From NCBI RefSeq assembly GCF_024166365.1, contig NC_064831.1, positions 53,321,768 through 53,385,767 on the forward strand: a stretch of DNA of 64,000 bases, read 5' to 3'. The notes beneath the pieces are model-generated. The model was not told where the DNA came from. It did not search any database and worked only from the letters and a program-made list of their open reading frames with translations. A program made the position numbers and the translations under genes. This stretch comes from Elephas maximus indicus. Lineage: Eukaryota; Chordata; Mammalia; Proboscidea; Elephantidae. The first letter of the stretch is position 1; each line of letters starts with the position of its first letter. Shown piece by piece: positions 44,301-59,300 of this stretch.

Positions 44301-47300
44301 GTGCTCATGTGGAACCTGTGCATGGATCAAGAAGCAGTTGCTTGAACAGAACAAGGGGATACTGTGTGGTTCAGAATTGGAAAAGGTGTGTGGCAGGGTT
44401 GTTTTCGTTTACCCTACTTATTCAGCCTGTATGCTGAACAGATAATCCGAGAAGCTGAACTATAGGAAGAAGAACAGGGCATCAGGATTGGAGGAAGACT
44501 TCTTAACAACATACGATATGCAGATAATACAGCCTTGCTTGCTGTATCAATATGGATTACACCTGAACATAAAGAAAATAAAAATCCTCACAGCTGGGCC
44601 AATAAGCAACATCATGATAAATGGTAAAGAAATTGAAGTTGTCAAGAAGTTTGTTCTACTTGTATCCACTGTCAACACTCATGGAAGCAGCAGTGTCATG
44701 GATTGAATTGTGTCCCCCCAAAAATATGTGCCAACTTGGTTAGGCCATGATTCCCAGTATTTTGTGGCTTTCCTCTATTTTGTGACTGTAATTTTATGTT
44801 AAAGAGGATTAGGGTGGGATTGTAATACCATTCTTACTCAGGTCATCTCCCTGATCCAATGTAAAGAGAGTTTCCCGAGGGTGTGGCCTGTACCACCTTT
44901 TATCTCTCAAGAGATGAAAGGGAAGCAGGCAGAGAGTTGGGGACCTCAGACCACCAGGAGCAGAGCATGTCCTTTGGACACAGGGTCCCTGTGCCTGAGA
45001 AGTTCCTTGACCAGGGGAAGATTGAGGACAGAGACCTTCCTCCAGAGCCAACAGAGAGAGAAAGCCTTCCCCTGGAGCCAACACCCTGAATTTGGACTTG
45101 TAACCCACTAGAGTATGAGAAAATAAATTTCTCTTTGTTAAAGCTATCCACTTGTGGTATTTCTGTTATGGCATCACTGGATGACTAACACAAGGAGTCA
45201 AGAAATCAAACAGTATATCGCATTGGGGAAATCTGCTGCAGAAGACCTCTTTAAAGCATTAAAAAGCAAAGATGTCACTTTGATGACTAAGATGCCCCTG
45301 ACCCAAGCCATGGTCTTTTCACTTGCCTCTTATGCGTGTGAAAGCTGGACAATGAAAAAGGAGGATTGAAAGAGAATTGATGCATTCTAATTGTGGTGTT
45401 GGCAAAGAATATTGAATATACCCATGGACAGCCAAAAGAACAAACAAGTCAGTCCCAGGGGAAGTACAACCAGAATGTTTCTTACAAGTGAGGATGGCAC
45501 GACTTTGACTGCCTTACTTTGGACACATCATCAGGAAAGATGAGTTACTAGAAAAGTACATCATATTTGATAAAGTGGCGGGTCAGTGAAGACAAGGGAA
45601 ACCTTCCGTAAGATGAACTGACATGGTGGCTGCAACAGTAGGCTCAGACATACCGGTGATCATGAAGATGGTGCAGGACCAGGCAAAGTTTTATTCTGTT
45701 ATACGTAAAGTCGCCACGAGTCGGAGCTGAGTAGATGGCAACTGACAACAACAACTTTTAGGAAACGATGTTTTAGACATTATTTAAAGAAAGTAGTAAT
45801 TTTAGGAATCATTGACGGGAACAGCAGGGTTTTGATTTTAAAGAAAAATGATTCTTCTCCCAAGTATAAGTATAGTCTAATCAATATGCCTGGTTTGTAG
45901 TAAAAAAAAAAAAAAGTAAATATCAGCTTTTTTTTGTGAGGATTTTGTTTTTATGAAGATGTTTTTCAATTTAATTCACATTTACAGCTTAAAAACAGAT
46001 CCCAGTTCTTTATAACCCTTTCTTTTCCAATCTCCATTCTTTATAATCTTAGATTTCCGTACCTTCACTCTGTCTTGAAGATGTAAACCAAACTTTAAAA
46101 TTTTCTTAGAAAGCCTTAAATCGGTAGCATACCATACCAAACCAAAAGCAAACCCGTCGCCATCCAGTCAATTCTGACTCACAGTGACCTTGCAGGCACA
46201 TAGTTGTCTGGTTTGTAGCTGAATTAAATTGCTAGATTGGGCTTGCAGGAGATTTGTTCTCATTCATTTTAATTGGGTTGCTATTTTAAGGAATTCATTG
46301 GAAATGCAAAAAATCAAGAATGTCTGAATAAGAAACATGATGTTTTCTTTAAAGAATGTGAATTTATTTATTTAAAATGTAGAATGGCTAAATTGTTTAG
46401 ATAAGCTCAGAAAAATTTGTATTTGTCTGAATCAGGTGGAAAATTCCTAGGACCCCAGAGTTCAATTTCAGTTCAGTTACGACATGAAATTGTCAATTTT
46501 GCTAAGACTTTGATCCTTTACATGCCCGGTTTTGGTTAACTTACAAAAGTAGAATATCTTCCTTAGATAAGTGCACAGGATGTTTTAAGATGGTATTATC
46601 TCAGTTTTTGATAACTCCTTTGACCGTGGAGCCTATTAATAGTGACTTTTTGCTTTTTTCCCCCCAAAGGTTTAGGTTATGCTGATGTTGAGAACCGTGT
46701 ACCATGTAAGCCAGAGACAGTTATGAGAATTGCCAGCATCAGCAAAAGTCTCACCATGGTTGCTCTTGCCAAATTGTGGGAAGCAGGAAAACTGGACCTT
46801 GATATTCCAGTACAACATTATGTTCCTGAGTTTCCAGAAAAGGAATATGAAGGTGAAAAGGTAGTGAAACTCAGAGTTCATTTTACTAATGGCATGTTAA
46901 ATAGTTTATGCTAGAATTTATATTCAAAATGTTTCATAGGATTTTTTGGATATCTTTTACTGTTTTTAATGGATTAGATTGTTTTTGTTTTTTAACCTAG
47001 ATAATAACCAGGTGGGTATTTTCCTGCAATTTGGGCTAAAAAGCTATATGTGACATATTTTTCCAGCTGTGGTTCAAGATGGAAAAGATCACTGAGGCAT
47101 TATGCAAAGGCTCTTGACTTTTTGTTGTACAGTTTAATGTCATAATTGAATTTTCGTGTTTTTACAATTAGGTTTCTGTCACAACAAGACTACTGATTTC
47201 CCATTTAAGTGGAATTCGTCACTATGAAAAAGACATGAAAAAGGTGAAAGAAGAGAAAGCTTATAAAGCCTTGAAGATGATGAAAGAGACAATGGAATTT

Positions 47301-50300
47301 GACCAGGAGAAACAGTTGAAAGAGAAAGGAGGCAAAAGTAATGAAAATAATGACTTTGTGAAAGCTAAGGCAGAACAGGATAATGAAGCCAAAGGCCGGA
47401 ATTCAAAGCCTGGCAAGAAAAAGAATGATTTTGAACAAGGCGAATTATATTTAAAAGAAAAGTTTGAAAATTCAATTGAATCCTTAAGATTATTTAAAAA
47501 TGATCCTTTGTTCTTTAAACCTGGTGAGTGTTAATTTCTTCTCTTAACAAAGTCATCATTATTGAAGTATTAATTTTCAGGAAACCCAAAATGATAGATG
47601 AGGCTGATGATTGTGACTTGGGTTTTATTGCCAGTCCAGCACTTGTCTTTTAGTCTGTAGCTCTAACAAAGCCTTAGCGATTTAGATTTAGCCTCATTTG
47701 AGACTACCCAGTCATTTAGCTGATTCTCAGTATTAAGACTTTCATGGAAGAATTACGGAGAAATATTGGAGTAATCGTCCTCCAAAGAAAACCTAGACCA
47801 AAGTGGACAATGGCTCAATTTATTTTGTGCCTTTTTAAAGAAATTGGCGTTCATCAACTTTGTTTTATTTCCCAAAAAGCTAATCTATAGAAATAATTAT
47901 CTTTGTTTTTGTGTGTATATGTACACCTATGTATACATTTTTTTTTTTTTTGGTATGATGCCTATTGGAAACACTTGGTATATGATAGGTTTATGTACTT
48001 TTACTCTATTTTCATTTTTAAAACTTTTTTTTTTTTTTTTAAACCATGAATGGATATTCCCACTGCCGTCAAGTCGATTCTGACTCATAGCGACCCTATA
48101 AGACAGAGTGGAACTGCCCCATAGAGTTTCCAAGGAGCGCCTGGCGGACTTGAACTGCCAACCTCTTGGTTAGCAGCCGTAGCACTTAACCACTACGCCA
48201 CCAGGGTTTCCATGAATGGATATTACATAGATAAAATTAGTAAGGGCAAATAAAATATAATCATGGACTTCACCTTAAAAAGTAAGGTTCCAACCCATTT
48301 TTAGTACAGATTATACAATCTAAAATTTCTAGAATCTAAAATATGAAAGTATATATTTGAAACAGTGTAGGTATTTTAATATGTATTTGAAACAAGGTTT
48401 TTATGTCTCCGTATATTAAAATAAGAGCTGGCACTTATTCAACAGTTAGTAGGTATATTAAGAACAAAATAGTTGACGCAAGAAATTAAATTTGGTTTTC
48501 TTCACCTTCCTGTTTTGTTGCCAGTTTGAAAGATTTTGTTATGTTTTGTTTTGAGGCAGGATTTGTTTGCTTATTTCATTATCGTAAAAGGGGGCAGATT
48601 GACATAAAAGTTTAAATATACTGATCATCATTTTATTATTCCTGTGTCAGGGACGTGGAATAGATAGGGCCATTGCAAAGCTGACAAAATTTGTTGATAT
48701 ATTGTCGGTGATCTTTTTTCTAAATGCTGAATTAAAATATTCCAATTTTAAAGGTATGACAGTTTTCTGTGGGAAAATATTTCACATTATTTTTAAAATA
48801 ATAATCAAGCATTTTCTTTTTTTTTCCCCCTTTGCAATGATGTCTCAAGGTAGTCAGTTTTTGTATTCAACTTTTGGCTATACCTTACTGGCAGCCATAG
48901 TAGAAAGAGCTTCAGGATGTAAATATTTGGACTATATGCAGAAAATATTCCATGACTTGGATATGCTGACCACTGTGCAGGAGGAAAATGAGCCAGTGAT
49001 TTACAATAGAGCAAGGTAAACGAATACCTTCTGGTGTGTGTAATTTTCCTCGTCTCCATTCCAAAATCAGCTTGACACATTTGGGAGCAAATGTGTCTGT
49101 TTTTCTACATGTCTATTTTTCCATCTATAAAGTGAGGGAAATAAAATGTGTTTATCGAGTGCCCTTAAGTGAAAGACAGCGATACTAATTCCAGCACAGA
49201 ATTAACGCCCATCATGGGCATCTCTAATTAGTTCTTCTGTCAGCCTTTTTCTTTTATCATTTAGTTAATGCTTTGTTTGTTTACTTTTTATTATTTTCTG
49301 TTGTTCTGACTTTTATTATGAAATAATTTCAGGCTTACGGAAAAGTTGCAAGAATAATACAAAGAATCCTCGTATATCCTTCACCCAAATTTCCCAAATG
49401 CTATCTATTTTATCACATTTGTTTAATCTGTGTTGTTTTTTTTCCTAAACCATTTGGAACTAAGTTGTAGACAGGGTACCCCTCTTGCTCCTGAACACTT
49501 AAATGTGTATTTTCTATAAACAAGAACTTTTAGGAAATTAACATTGATACAGTGTTTCTTTCAAATCTGAGGACCATATTCATATTTTTCTTATTGTCCA
49601 AATAATGACTTTTCTCATAAAAGAGAAGAAAACATTTTTTTTTTTTTTTTTTTCTGGTCCAGGTTCCAGTCCAGGGCCGCACATAGCATTTAGTTGTCAT
49701 GTCTCTTTAGTAGCCTTTAATCAGGAGCCTAGTTCCTCAGTCTGTGTTTTCTTTCTTTGTCTTTTATGGTGTTGATATTTTGAAGAGTACTGGCTATTTG
49801 TTTTTGTAGAACGTACTTTAATTTCGATTTGTCTGGTGTTTCCTCATGTTTAGATTCAGGCTAGGACTCTTGGCAGGAATCCCACAGAAGTAATGATGTA
49901 TCCTTCTCAGTCAGTCATAACAGGAAACACATAATGTCAATTTGTCCCATTATTGGTGATGGTAATTTTGATGCTTTGTTGAGGTGGTGCCTGCCTGGTT
50001 TCTCCTCTGTAAAGTTACTATTTTTCCCCTTGTAATTAACAAGTATGTTATGGAGAAATACTTTGGGACTATGTAAAATCCTGTTTCTCATCAGACTTTC
50101 ACCTGCTGGTGATGGTTGCTAAATTCCATTGTTCATTCTGTATTTATGAGTTGATGTTCTGTTATAAGAACGTGCTTTCCCTTCTCCCTTATTTATGTAT
50201 TTATCCATATCAGTATGCACTCATGGCTTCTTATTTTATTCAATGAGTTATAGTTTGTTACTGTCATTATTTGATACCTTGTTTTAAAAATATTAAGTAT

Positions 50301-53300
50301 ATAAAATATCAAGAGGTAAAAGAAAACTGTTTATAAGGGTAAATAGCTATTAAGTTGCTTAGCTATATGTTTATACTTTTAACCAAAGAGCTTTATGTTT
50401 CATTTTGTTGAGTTAACAGTGAACATTAAAATGTTCCTCTGGTTGGATTAGGTAGACCCCCTGCCACATGCCATTAGATTTTTAACACAGTACGTCGTAA
50501 AAATGGAAACCCTGGTGGCATAGTGGTTAAGTGCTACGCCTCCTAACTAAAAGGTCGGCAGTTCAAATCCACCAGGCACTCCTTGGAAACTGTATGGGGC
50601 AGTTCTACTCTGTCCTTTAGGGTTGCTGTGAGTCAGCATCGACTCCACAGCAGTGGGTTTGGTTTTTTGGTGTCATAAAAATATTGTCTAAGCGCCATCT
50701 GACTAAAGTAATTGAGCATTTTAAATATCTGGCTTAAAAAGACTCTTCTAGGTAGGCCTCTTTTAGTGCGTTTACTCAGGCACTTTTTAGTTATAGGGAT
50801 TAAGATTTAAAATATTTAAACCATCGTTTCTCCCGGTTTTCTTTTACAGCTTTTAACTGTAAAATATCAAACTGGAGTTACTTTATGTAAATTTGGTGTG
50901 GTATACAAAGAAAATTTTAGGCCAGTTGCACAGGTTGTAATATAATTTATGGAGAGGCTTCTGAACACTGACTTTGATAAAGTAACTAGAATTTTTATCC
51001 TTAAAAATAAGGAGGGAAAAATGCTATGATTTTAGATAATTCCATGATTTAATTCATTTACTGCTATTATAGGGAAAGGTTTAGTTGGCTTTTTAGCTTT
51101 TTAATACTTTAAAATTCAGCTATGCTTTGTGTTATGGAGGGGTTTTCTGTGATTTATAGTTCAGATTCCTTGTGTGAACTGGTGTATTTCAAAATCACAT
51201 ACGAAAGCATTTGAGCAACTGCCTTTAAAAGCCGTCTCATCATTTTACAAATATTTTAGCTCATTTTGTGAAGGAAATTTTGAGATGCTTCAGAAAATGA
51301 AAAAAAATTAAGTTGAACAGTGTTAACAACTGCAATAAAGATTCATTTTTTAAAGTAATTTGGAGTTTTACTATTAAAGGAAAAAAATATTTAAAAAGCA
51401 AATGCTTGGAAACTTTTCAGAAAGCTTTAATCCAGAAAGGGCAAACAAAGATAGTAATGAAGGGGCACTTACCAGGCTAAATGTTGGGAAGGGACGAAGT
51501 TTATAAAATACCCAGTTCAATTATCTCTTGATGAACCCAAACCGAACCAAACCCAGTGCCGTCGAGTTGATTCCAACTCATAGCGACCCTATAGTTGTGG
51601 TTAAAATTATTCAGTTTAAGTATTTTTGTTCTTTACTGGTTTTCTTTTTACTTTTTTTTTTTTTCTAGTATAGTGGTTTTCAAACTGCAGGTTATGGCCA
51701 GTTGGTGAGTTGGAAAATCAATTTAGTGGGTTGAGTACCAGTGTTTCTTTCTTTAGTGGAGTAGAGTAGAATAGAAAACACAGCTGCTCACGTGTGTTGG
51801 CAACACTTAGCCATGTGGTCACACTTCACTGCAAAGGAGGCTGGGAAATGTAGTTTCTAACTGAGCAGGCATATGCATTGCTATAATTCTGTTACTAAGG
51901 AGGAAGAGAAGAATGAATTTTGTGGACAACCATCCATCTCTGCTGCTGTATTATTTTATAAAACTTCTGTTTCAGAGGGGTGTGTGTGTGTGTGTGCATG
52001 CTCAGTCAAGTGAAAAATGTATTCCTTCCTGTGGGTTGAGATTAAAAAAGTTTGAAAACCGTTTAAATGAAATAATATCAAATGGCATAATTTTTACTAG
52101 TAATTTGTGAAGAGTGCATTGGGAGAGAATTTTAAAGCCACAGACTCAATGAATTTTATGGTTAGTTGTGCTTTCTTTTCCTTTCTACTCTTATTATTGT
52201 TTGGATTGCTGATGGAAAGGTTGTGCATTTCATGAATCAGCTAATACTTTAGCCCTGCATATTTCTGTTAGTTAGTACATGGTTTACAAATGACTTAAAG
52301 GTACTTTCTAAAGAAATAACGGATGAAATAATGGATTTTTTTTTTTAATTATCAGCTTGTTTAAAAGGATTAAATGTACATTACAAATCAGTCTATGGCT
52401 TGAAAGAGATTTTTTCAGACCCAAAAGAAATTAGGTTAGCAGCAAGCAATCCGTTTTAATTTTTTAAGTTGCCTGTGGTTCTTAACTTCAGGCTCCTATG
52501 TTTACTCTTTTTAGGATCCACCATTATATTCTACTGGGAAGCATAAGAAAAATTGGCAAATGCTGGAAGTAGTCAATTCAATATAAAAGAAAATTCTCTA
52601 GTGAAGATGGCAAGATGCATGAGTTTACTTTGGTGCAAATCTAGGCATTTGATAATGAGTACCTACTGTGAGCTAGAATTGAACTGGATGGCACACAACA
52701 CCACCTGTAGAGAAGAAGAAAAGGACATTTTATCTCCCATTCTTTGCCAGACTGCAGTGGGTTTCTATTTCTAGTGTTAAAGCTTCCAATCAGCTCTGGC
52801 TTTTTTTAGCAGTACTCAATGGCTGTAATGGGATAGTTGATACATTTTAGTTAGGTTAAATGGGCTGCTGAAATAAAATAGGCCACTAAATGGAGAGAGA
52901 AATACTGTTACCTAGGACAGTTTTCTGCCCATTTGTTTTGTTTTTCACTTGGGACAGAATCTGTTTGAGCCTATAAAGATCAACTCTGATTCTTCTCTTA
53001 AAATGTATTTTTTAAAAAGAGTTATGAAGACACCAGCTTTATAGGGAGTTGAGGGAGCGAAAGGAATCTTTTCCATGATATGCGCAAAAAACCTTAAAGT
53101 AAAACTTAGTGAATACATGTTTTCTATTCACTTGTTTTATGGTACCATTTTGTAGGAAATAAAATGTTTCTGACTGTTACTTAGTCTGCTGACTACTTGA
53201 GCATAATCATAAATTAAGCCTGTTTATAACATCCTGATCAAGAATTTATAGAGCTATTTATATCCCAAGAGTAAGTATTTATGTTCTTTATCACTTCTCT

Positions 53301-56300
53301 GTATATATATGTGTGTGTTTTAAATAGTGCCTTCCAGTATTGGTCACGTGTTTAAGGTGTTTCCCAGAATCCTGCCCCAAAATACTATTACATTTGTTTA
53401 GCCAGAATTTTAGTCACAAGGCCATGCTTAGCTGTAAGGGAGGTGGCAGGGAACTTAGTTTTAGCTACGTACATTGTTGTCCTGGATAAAATTGTAGTTT
53501 TCTTAAATGGGAGAATGGGAACATTGATTCTGTCTAGGCAGGTAGCAGTCTCTGCCACCTGAACTAAATAACCCTTCTGGCAAACAGTCCACAAAGGAGT
53601 GGAGTCAATGTCCCTGCCATTGAAGGATACTTTGTTGATAGAAGAATCCTTAGCCAATGCATTAGCTTATTATTAGACCCTGTTCATGTTTTCTGTGTAT
53701 TTGGCACAGTGTTTGCAATGAAAATCTCTAATTTGATAATTGGGCGAGACGAAAACCAAATAAAATGAATGTTTGCCAAAGTGTTTGCTATATTTGGACA
53801 GCATAGATATGGCCTTTACCATCTGTTTATTTTCTAGAGTACCTTCCACAATTAATCTCTGTTTCCTCATCAAGCTCTTTTTTATGCCTTTAGCTGACGG
53901 GCTCTGTAGAGACAGTAGTAGGTGCACACAATGTTTATACTAAATGTTAAAGTGGTAGTGGTTTTTATAATATGCATTATAAATTCTGTAAGTTTTTAAA
54001 CTTCTTATAACAAAATACAGTGGTACATATTGTTTCTAAAGGGATTTAAAAAGTATTTAACAAATGAAAGTATTTCGAATTTCTAAGTTGTAGACATAGA
54101 TTTGTATGGTTATATGATAATGTTCTTGTACAGAATCGGGAGATAATTAGGAAGAGGATGTTCATTTATCGGGCATCATTCTATCCGTTATGTGGTTATA
54201 AAGACATCCCAATACCTTACACAGGAACTTGTGTCTATATTCCATTTTTATAAACAGGAGTTCCTTAAGAACTTGAAATAGTCAAGTTTGCCATACAGCT
54301 GGACAAAATTTTCGTGAAAAGCTACTAAAAAGGAACCAGGAGATTAAAATCTGGAATTTGCCTACCTAAAGCCTGGAATTCTAGATTAAAGTCTAGAATT
54401 CCCCGTATTTCTGTATCTTAAAGGAGAAATGACTGAGGAGTTGTAATTTCCAAGCTGGATGTAAGTGGTTTAAAAGGCTGTACTGTTACAAGAAAGTTAC
54501 ACAAAGCTGAATTATTGTTACCATACACACTGGTAATTATCTCCTTGTTTACAGGCTTGACGTTCACTCTAGTAGATATATTTCTCAGAAAATGTATTTC
54601 CATTAGGTGTCTTCTTTTACATTTAATTTTACTTGATTGGCTGAAATTACAAGTGTAATAGAGTTGAAGCAGAAAGTAATGATGGCCTAAATATGGAAGT
54701 GGTCCTTGGGATGAAAAGGAAAACGCTGAGACACAAAGCAGAGGATGAATGAATAGGATTTAGCATCATATTGGACATGAGGGTTGAGGACAAGGGAATC
54801 ATCCAAGATTTTATAATGTGGGTTTTAATGAAGAGAAAAATATGAGAAGGTATGGAAGAGATTAATTTTAGACATGCTGATTTTGAGACATGAAAGACTA
54901 CGTATCAAGTCACTGGTTCTCAAAAAAAACATATTAAGATCCTCTGCAGACTTTTTTTTTTTTTTAATCTTCACAGCACATAATTGTGGCCGCCCCTTTC
55001 CTCACCGGCACCCCTACTTCACTGAATATCATGACTTGAACTTTTAGGGGATATATACGAATCTTGGAGGAAGAAGTAAGAGTCATTTCTAAAATTATGT
55101 CTTCCCACAACACCTCCCAAGTTAAGAATTTTGAAGGGAGGGTATAATTTTGGGAGAGGGATGAGGCCCACAGGGAATTCTGATGAACGTCTTTCCTGTC
55201 CTTCACTCGTTTTCTCCCAAACCAAACTTGAGTATCAATGCTTCCAGAAAATCCAGATGTAAATCTGGGACGGGTTGGGTCCAGGTGCAGATTTGCAGTT
55301 ATCTCTGGTATTATCGCTTTGGAGACCTGGTACCATTGGAACCGCTGGTCATTGGAAGGCACAATGGCCTGAGAGGAGTGTCAGGGAAATGCCAGCTAAC
55401 AGTACTACAGGAGATAAGTAGGACGAGGACTGCAAAAGGAGAAGTAGAATATCCTTTGATAACCTGTAAGAGAGCTGTTTAGTAGCGATGGAGGAACAGA
55501 AGCCAGATTTTAAAAAGCTGAAGAATGACTGGAGAGGATGAGTCTACGGAAGCAGCAGGTGTGGATTATTCCATGTCGTTTGGCAGTAAAGGAGGAGAGA
55601 GGGAGGACTGCTTGCCAGAATCTGCAGCAAGGTTAAAAGCTTTCTCACCCTGGAGGATGGAGGAACTTAAGCATTTTGTGAACTCAGGTGAAGGAGTCAG
55701 AGTTCTTAGCATGGCACAAAAAGTCATTTATCTGCTCCCCTAGCATCCCGTCTTACCACCTTCCCCTCAGACCTCCTGCCTCAGCCACACTGAACTACTC
55801 TGTAGTTCCCAAAATGTTCCAGGCTTGCTCCCCAGGCCATTTTAACAATGCTCACTTTCACTGGTGTTGAGAGCTCTTCATACCCAACTTGCTAGTTATC
55901 CCACAACCTTGTTTCTCAAGCCGGGGTCCAGGAACTAGGAACCACCTGGGATCTTGTTACACATTGCTGTCGAGTCGATGCTGACTTACGGTGACCCTGT
56001 GGGACAGAGGAGAACTGCCCCGTAGGATTTCCAAGGCGGCAATCTTTACAGAAACAGATTGCCACCTCTTTCTCCCAAGGAGCATCTGGTGAGTTTGAAC
56101 CACCAGCCTTTCTGTCCACAGCCAAATGCTCAACCACTACACCACCAGGGCTCCTGGGAGCTTGTTAAAAGTGCAGGATTTCAGGCCTCACCAGACCTAC
56201 TGAAGCAGAGTCTGCATTTTACCAAAATTCCCAGGTGATTCCTATGGTGCATTGAAGTTGAGGAAGTACCGTCCAGCTAGCCCCTTGAGAGCAGCCACAG

Positions 56301-59300
56301 CGTGTAGTTCACTTGTCTTTCCAGTGCCTTGCAAGACGTCTTCATTAAATATTTGTAAGCAGATGATACTTTTTTTTATTCAACATATTTAATGAGCGTG
56401 TACTATATGGCATGTACTGTTCTAGGTACGAGGATCATCAGTGAACAAGGGAGATAAAGTTCCTGCCCTTGTGAGATTTACATTCTGTGTGAAGAGATAG
56501 ACAAACATGTGAACGAGTAATTTAAACAAGAATTTTAGATATTGATATGAAGACAGTAAAACAGGGCAATGGCATATAAAGTGACAGGGAAGGGGGGACA
56601 TGGTGGCGATCTGTTTAAAATGTACAGTTTAGATAAGGCCTATTTGAGCCCTGGTGGCACAGTGGTTAAGCATTTGGCTGCTAACCAAAAAGGTCGGCAG
56701 TTCAAATCCACCAGCTGCTCCTTGGAAACCCTATGGGGCAGTTCTACTCTGGCATGTAGAGTCAATATGAGTCAGAATTGACTCGGTGGCAGTGTTTTTT
56801 TGTTTTTGTTTTGTTTGTTTTTTTCCATTTTAGCTAATTGAGCTGAGATATAAATGATAAGGAAAGTTAGCTTGCCTTGTTCAAGTACAGAAATAAACCA
56901 GACATGAAAGGCAGGACAGAGTCGCAGTGTAAGTGATGAGGTAAAAAAGGTAAGCAGGGTCAAAATCGTATTGGGCCGTGAACCTCAGTGCCAGTAGACC
57001 CCAGTGCCCCTTAATTTAACAAGTATTTCATAATGCCTCCTTTAATACCCTGAAGCGAAAGCCATAGGTAATATAAACTACATTCATAATTCTAAAAATA
57101 GACAATAACTGAAATATAAAGAAAAAATAAAAAGAATGTAACTTACAATAAACTGGTATTTTGCTATGTTGAACCTGACTCACTACAATGTTAGAAGACA
57201 TGGTAGTCAGATACAGCTTAATACATCCAAGTACTGTAAATGTGACAGCTGCAAATACAGATCGATACGGGTGGATTGTGTTGGTACCTCAGCTTGTGCT
57301 CCTGGTGGCATGGTTTTCTAAAACAGCGACCAACTCTAAGTAGAGTTTTGGATAAGTTAAATTCGGACTTTCTTCTATTTTCACGGTGGTTACATTTGGG
57401 AAAAATTCATTGTATAGTAAAAATATGCAAGAAATGCTTTGTGTATATGTAAAATGGAAAGGATTCTAGGCTCAGCTAGCTATAAACAGATTTCTTTACT
57501 TCCATGAATATCTGGTGGGATATTTGAAGGTCTTGTAGGATGTGGGAGAATGTATCATAGTGTGGGACTGTTGCATGCATCATAAAACATTTAGGGTACT
57601 TGGACCCCTATCTATTGAATGTCAGTGGAGCCCTCTAATAATCGTGACAGCTAAAAAAAGTATCTCCAAAAATTTCTCGTAGGAGTTGATATTATCTCTG
57701 TTGAGGACCACTGATTGTCTTGTAGGCCATGCTAAGGAGTTTAGCATTTGTTCTCATTGCACTGGTAGCCATGGGAGGGTGGCAAATGGATGGGAGAAGC
57801 AGGAGACACAATCTTTGGCTTCTGCATGGAGAATAGACTGTATGGAGACAAGATAGTCTAGGAAATAAAACTGGTGGAGAGAGGTTGGAGAAAGATGCAG
57901 GTAATGAAATTAGTCTTAGAAGCAACAGGAAATTTTCTGGAATGACTAGAGAGAAGGAGAAAAAATGGATGATATAAATAAATTTGAGATAGAGATGGAA
58001 ATTCTAGCTCATTTTGGATGGCCTCAATTCTTTCAGTAAAACAAAAAATATTGTTATCTGCTGACTGGGGCTGAGGGATAGGAGTAGAGGATTGAGAGTA
58101 GAAGAGATTGGGAAATAGGTATTATGAAGAATATATCAGGGAATAAGCAGAAGAAGAATGAAAAAGATTTGGTAACACCAATGAAAACCCTTAGCAAGAG
58201 TACAAAGTGGGCCAGTCAGCTTCGTTATATAAATTTCTATAGTATTTCTTAGCAGATAAGTAGCCAAGGAAGGGATATCTAGATTTATTGAGGATTAGTA
58301 GATTACCCGTTGCCATTGGGTCAATTCCAACTCATAGTGACCCTTATAGGACAGAGTAGAACTGCTCCCATAGGGTTTTCAAGGAGCAGCTAGTAGATTC
58401 AAACTGCCGACCTTTTGGTTAGCGGCCGAATGCTTAACCACTGTGCAACCAGGGCTCATTGGTAGATTAGTATAATGTAAAAGAGTTAAGAACACAGAGT
58501 TTCTAGTGAGACCACAATTGATAGTTGAAATGGATGGTCATATAGTTCAAGCTAAAGCAGAGAGCAAGTGAAATCACTAGGAATTAAAAGACCCAAGAAA
58601 ATAGGGAAGAGACAGGGGAACTAGATGGCAGTCTCCATGAGGGCAGTCTCAGTGGAGAGAGTTGGAAGGGTGGGAAGCCAAAGTGACAGGAAGAAATTTC
58701 TGGGTTTGAGACCTCAGAAATAACACAGTTTAAAGTGAGGGTGAGGTTCAGGTCTGACAGTGCTTACGAAGAGCTCATAGAATGAAAATGAAGAGCGTTA
58801 GAGGTGGAGAGTCAGCAACTGAAAACTCAAGAGCATTTTGTGAATCTTGAAAGGTTCCTCATGAGCCAGATTTCATTTTAAGTACCTACCAGAAATATGC
58901 TAAGTGCTTTAGATAGATATTCATAACTTTTACAACAACTCTGCCAAGTATTTTTATCCTCATTTTACAAATTAGGTTGCTGAGGCGGAGAGGCAGCTTA
59001 GAATAGGGATGCCAGACTGCCTCGGTTTGAACCCACCTCTGCAGCTTACAAGCTGTGTGACTTTGGACAAGTTATTCTACCGTCTGTACCCTGTTTTCTT
59101 GCCAGTAAAATGGGGGTTATAACAGTACCTACCTTCTAACGTTGTTATAAGAATAAATTAGTTCATATTTGTATAGTCTTATAGAACAACACTTGGTATA
59201 TAGTAAGAACCGTGTAAATGCTAAATAAAATGAGCTTAGGCTAGTAAGGATGGAAGGAACCCTGGTGGCTCAGTGATTAAGCTCTTGGCTGCTAACCAAA

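Noticed and set aside
54964..55362. 132-codon minus-strand frame inside LACTB intron 5
   Set aside because: No domain, antisense to the gene, and no splice-compatible partners.
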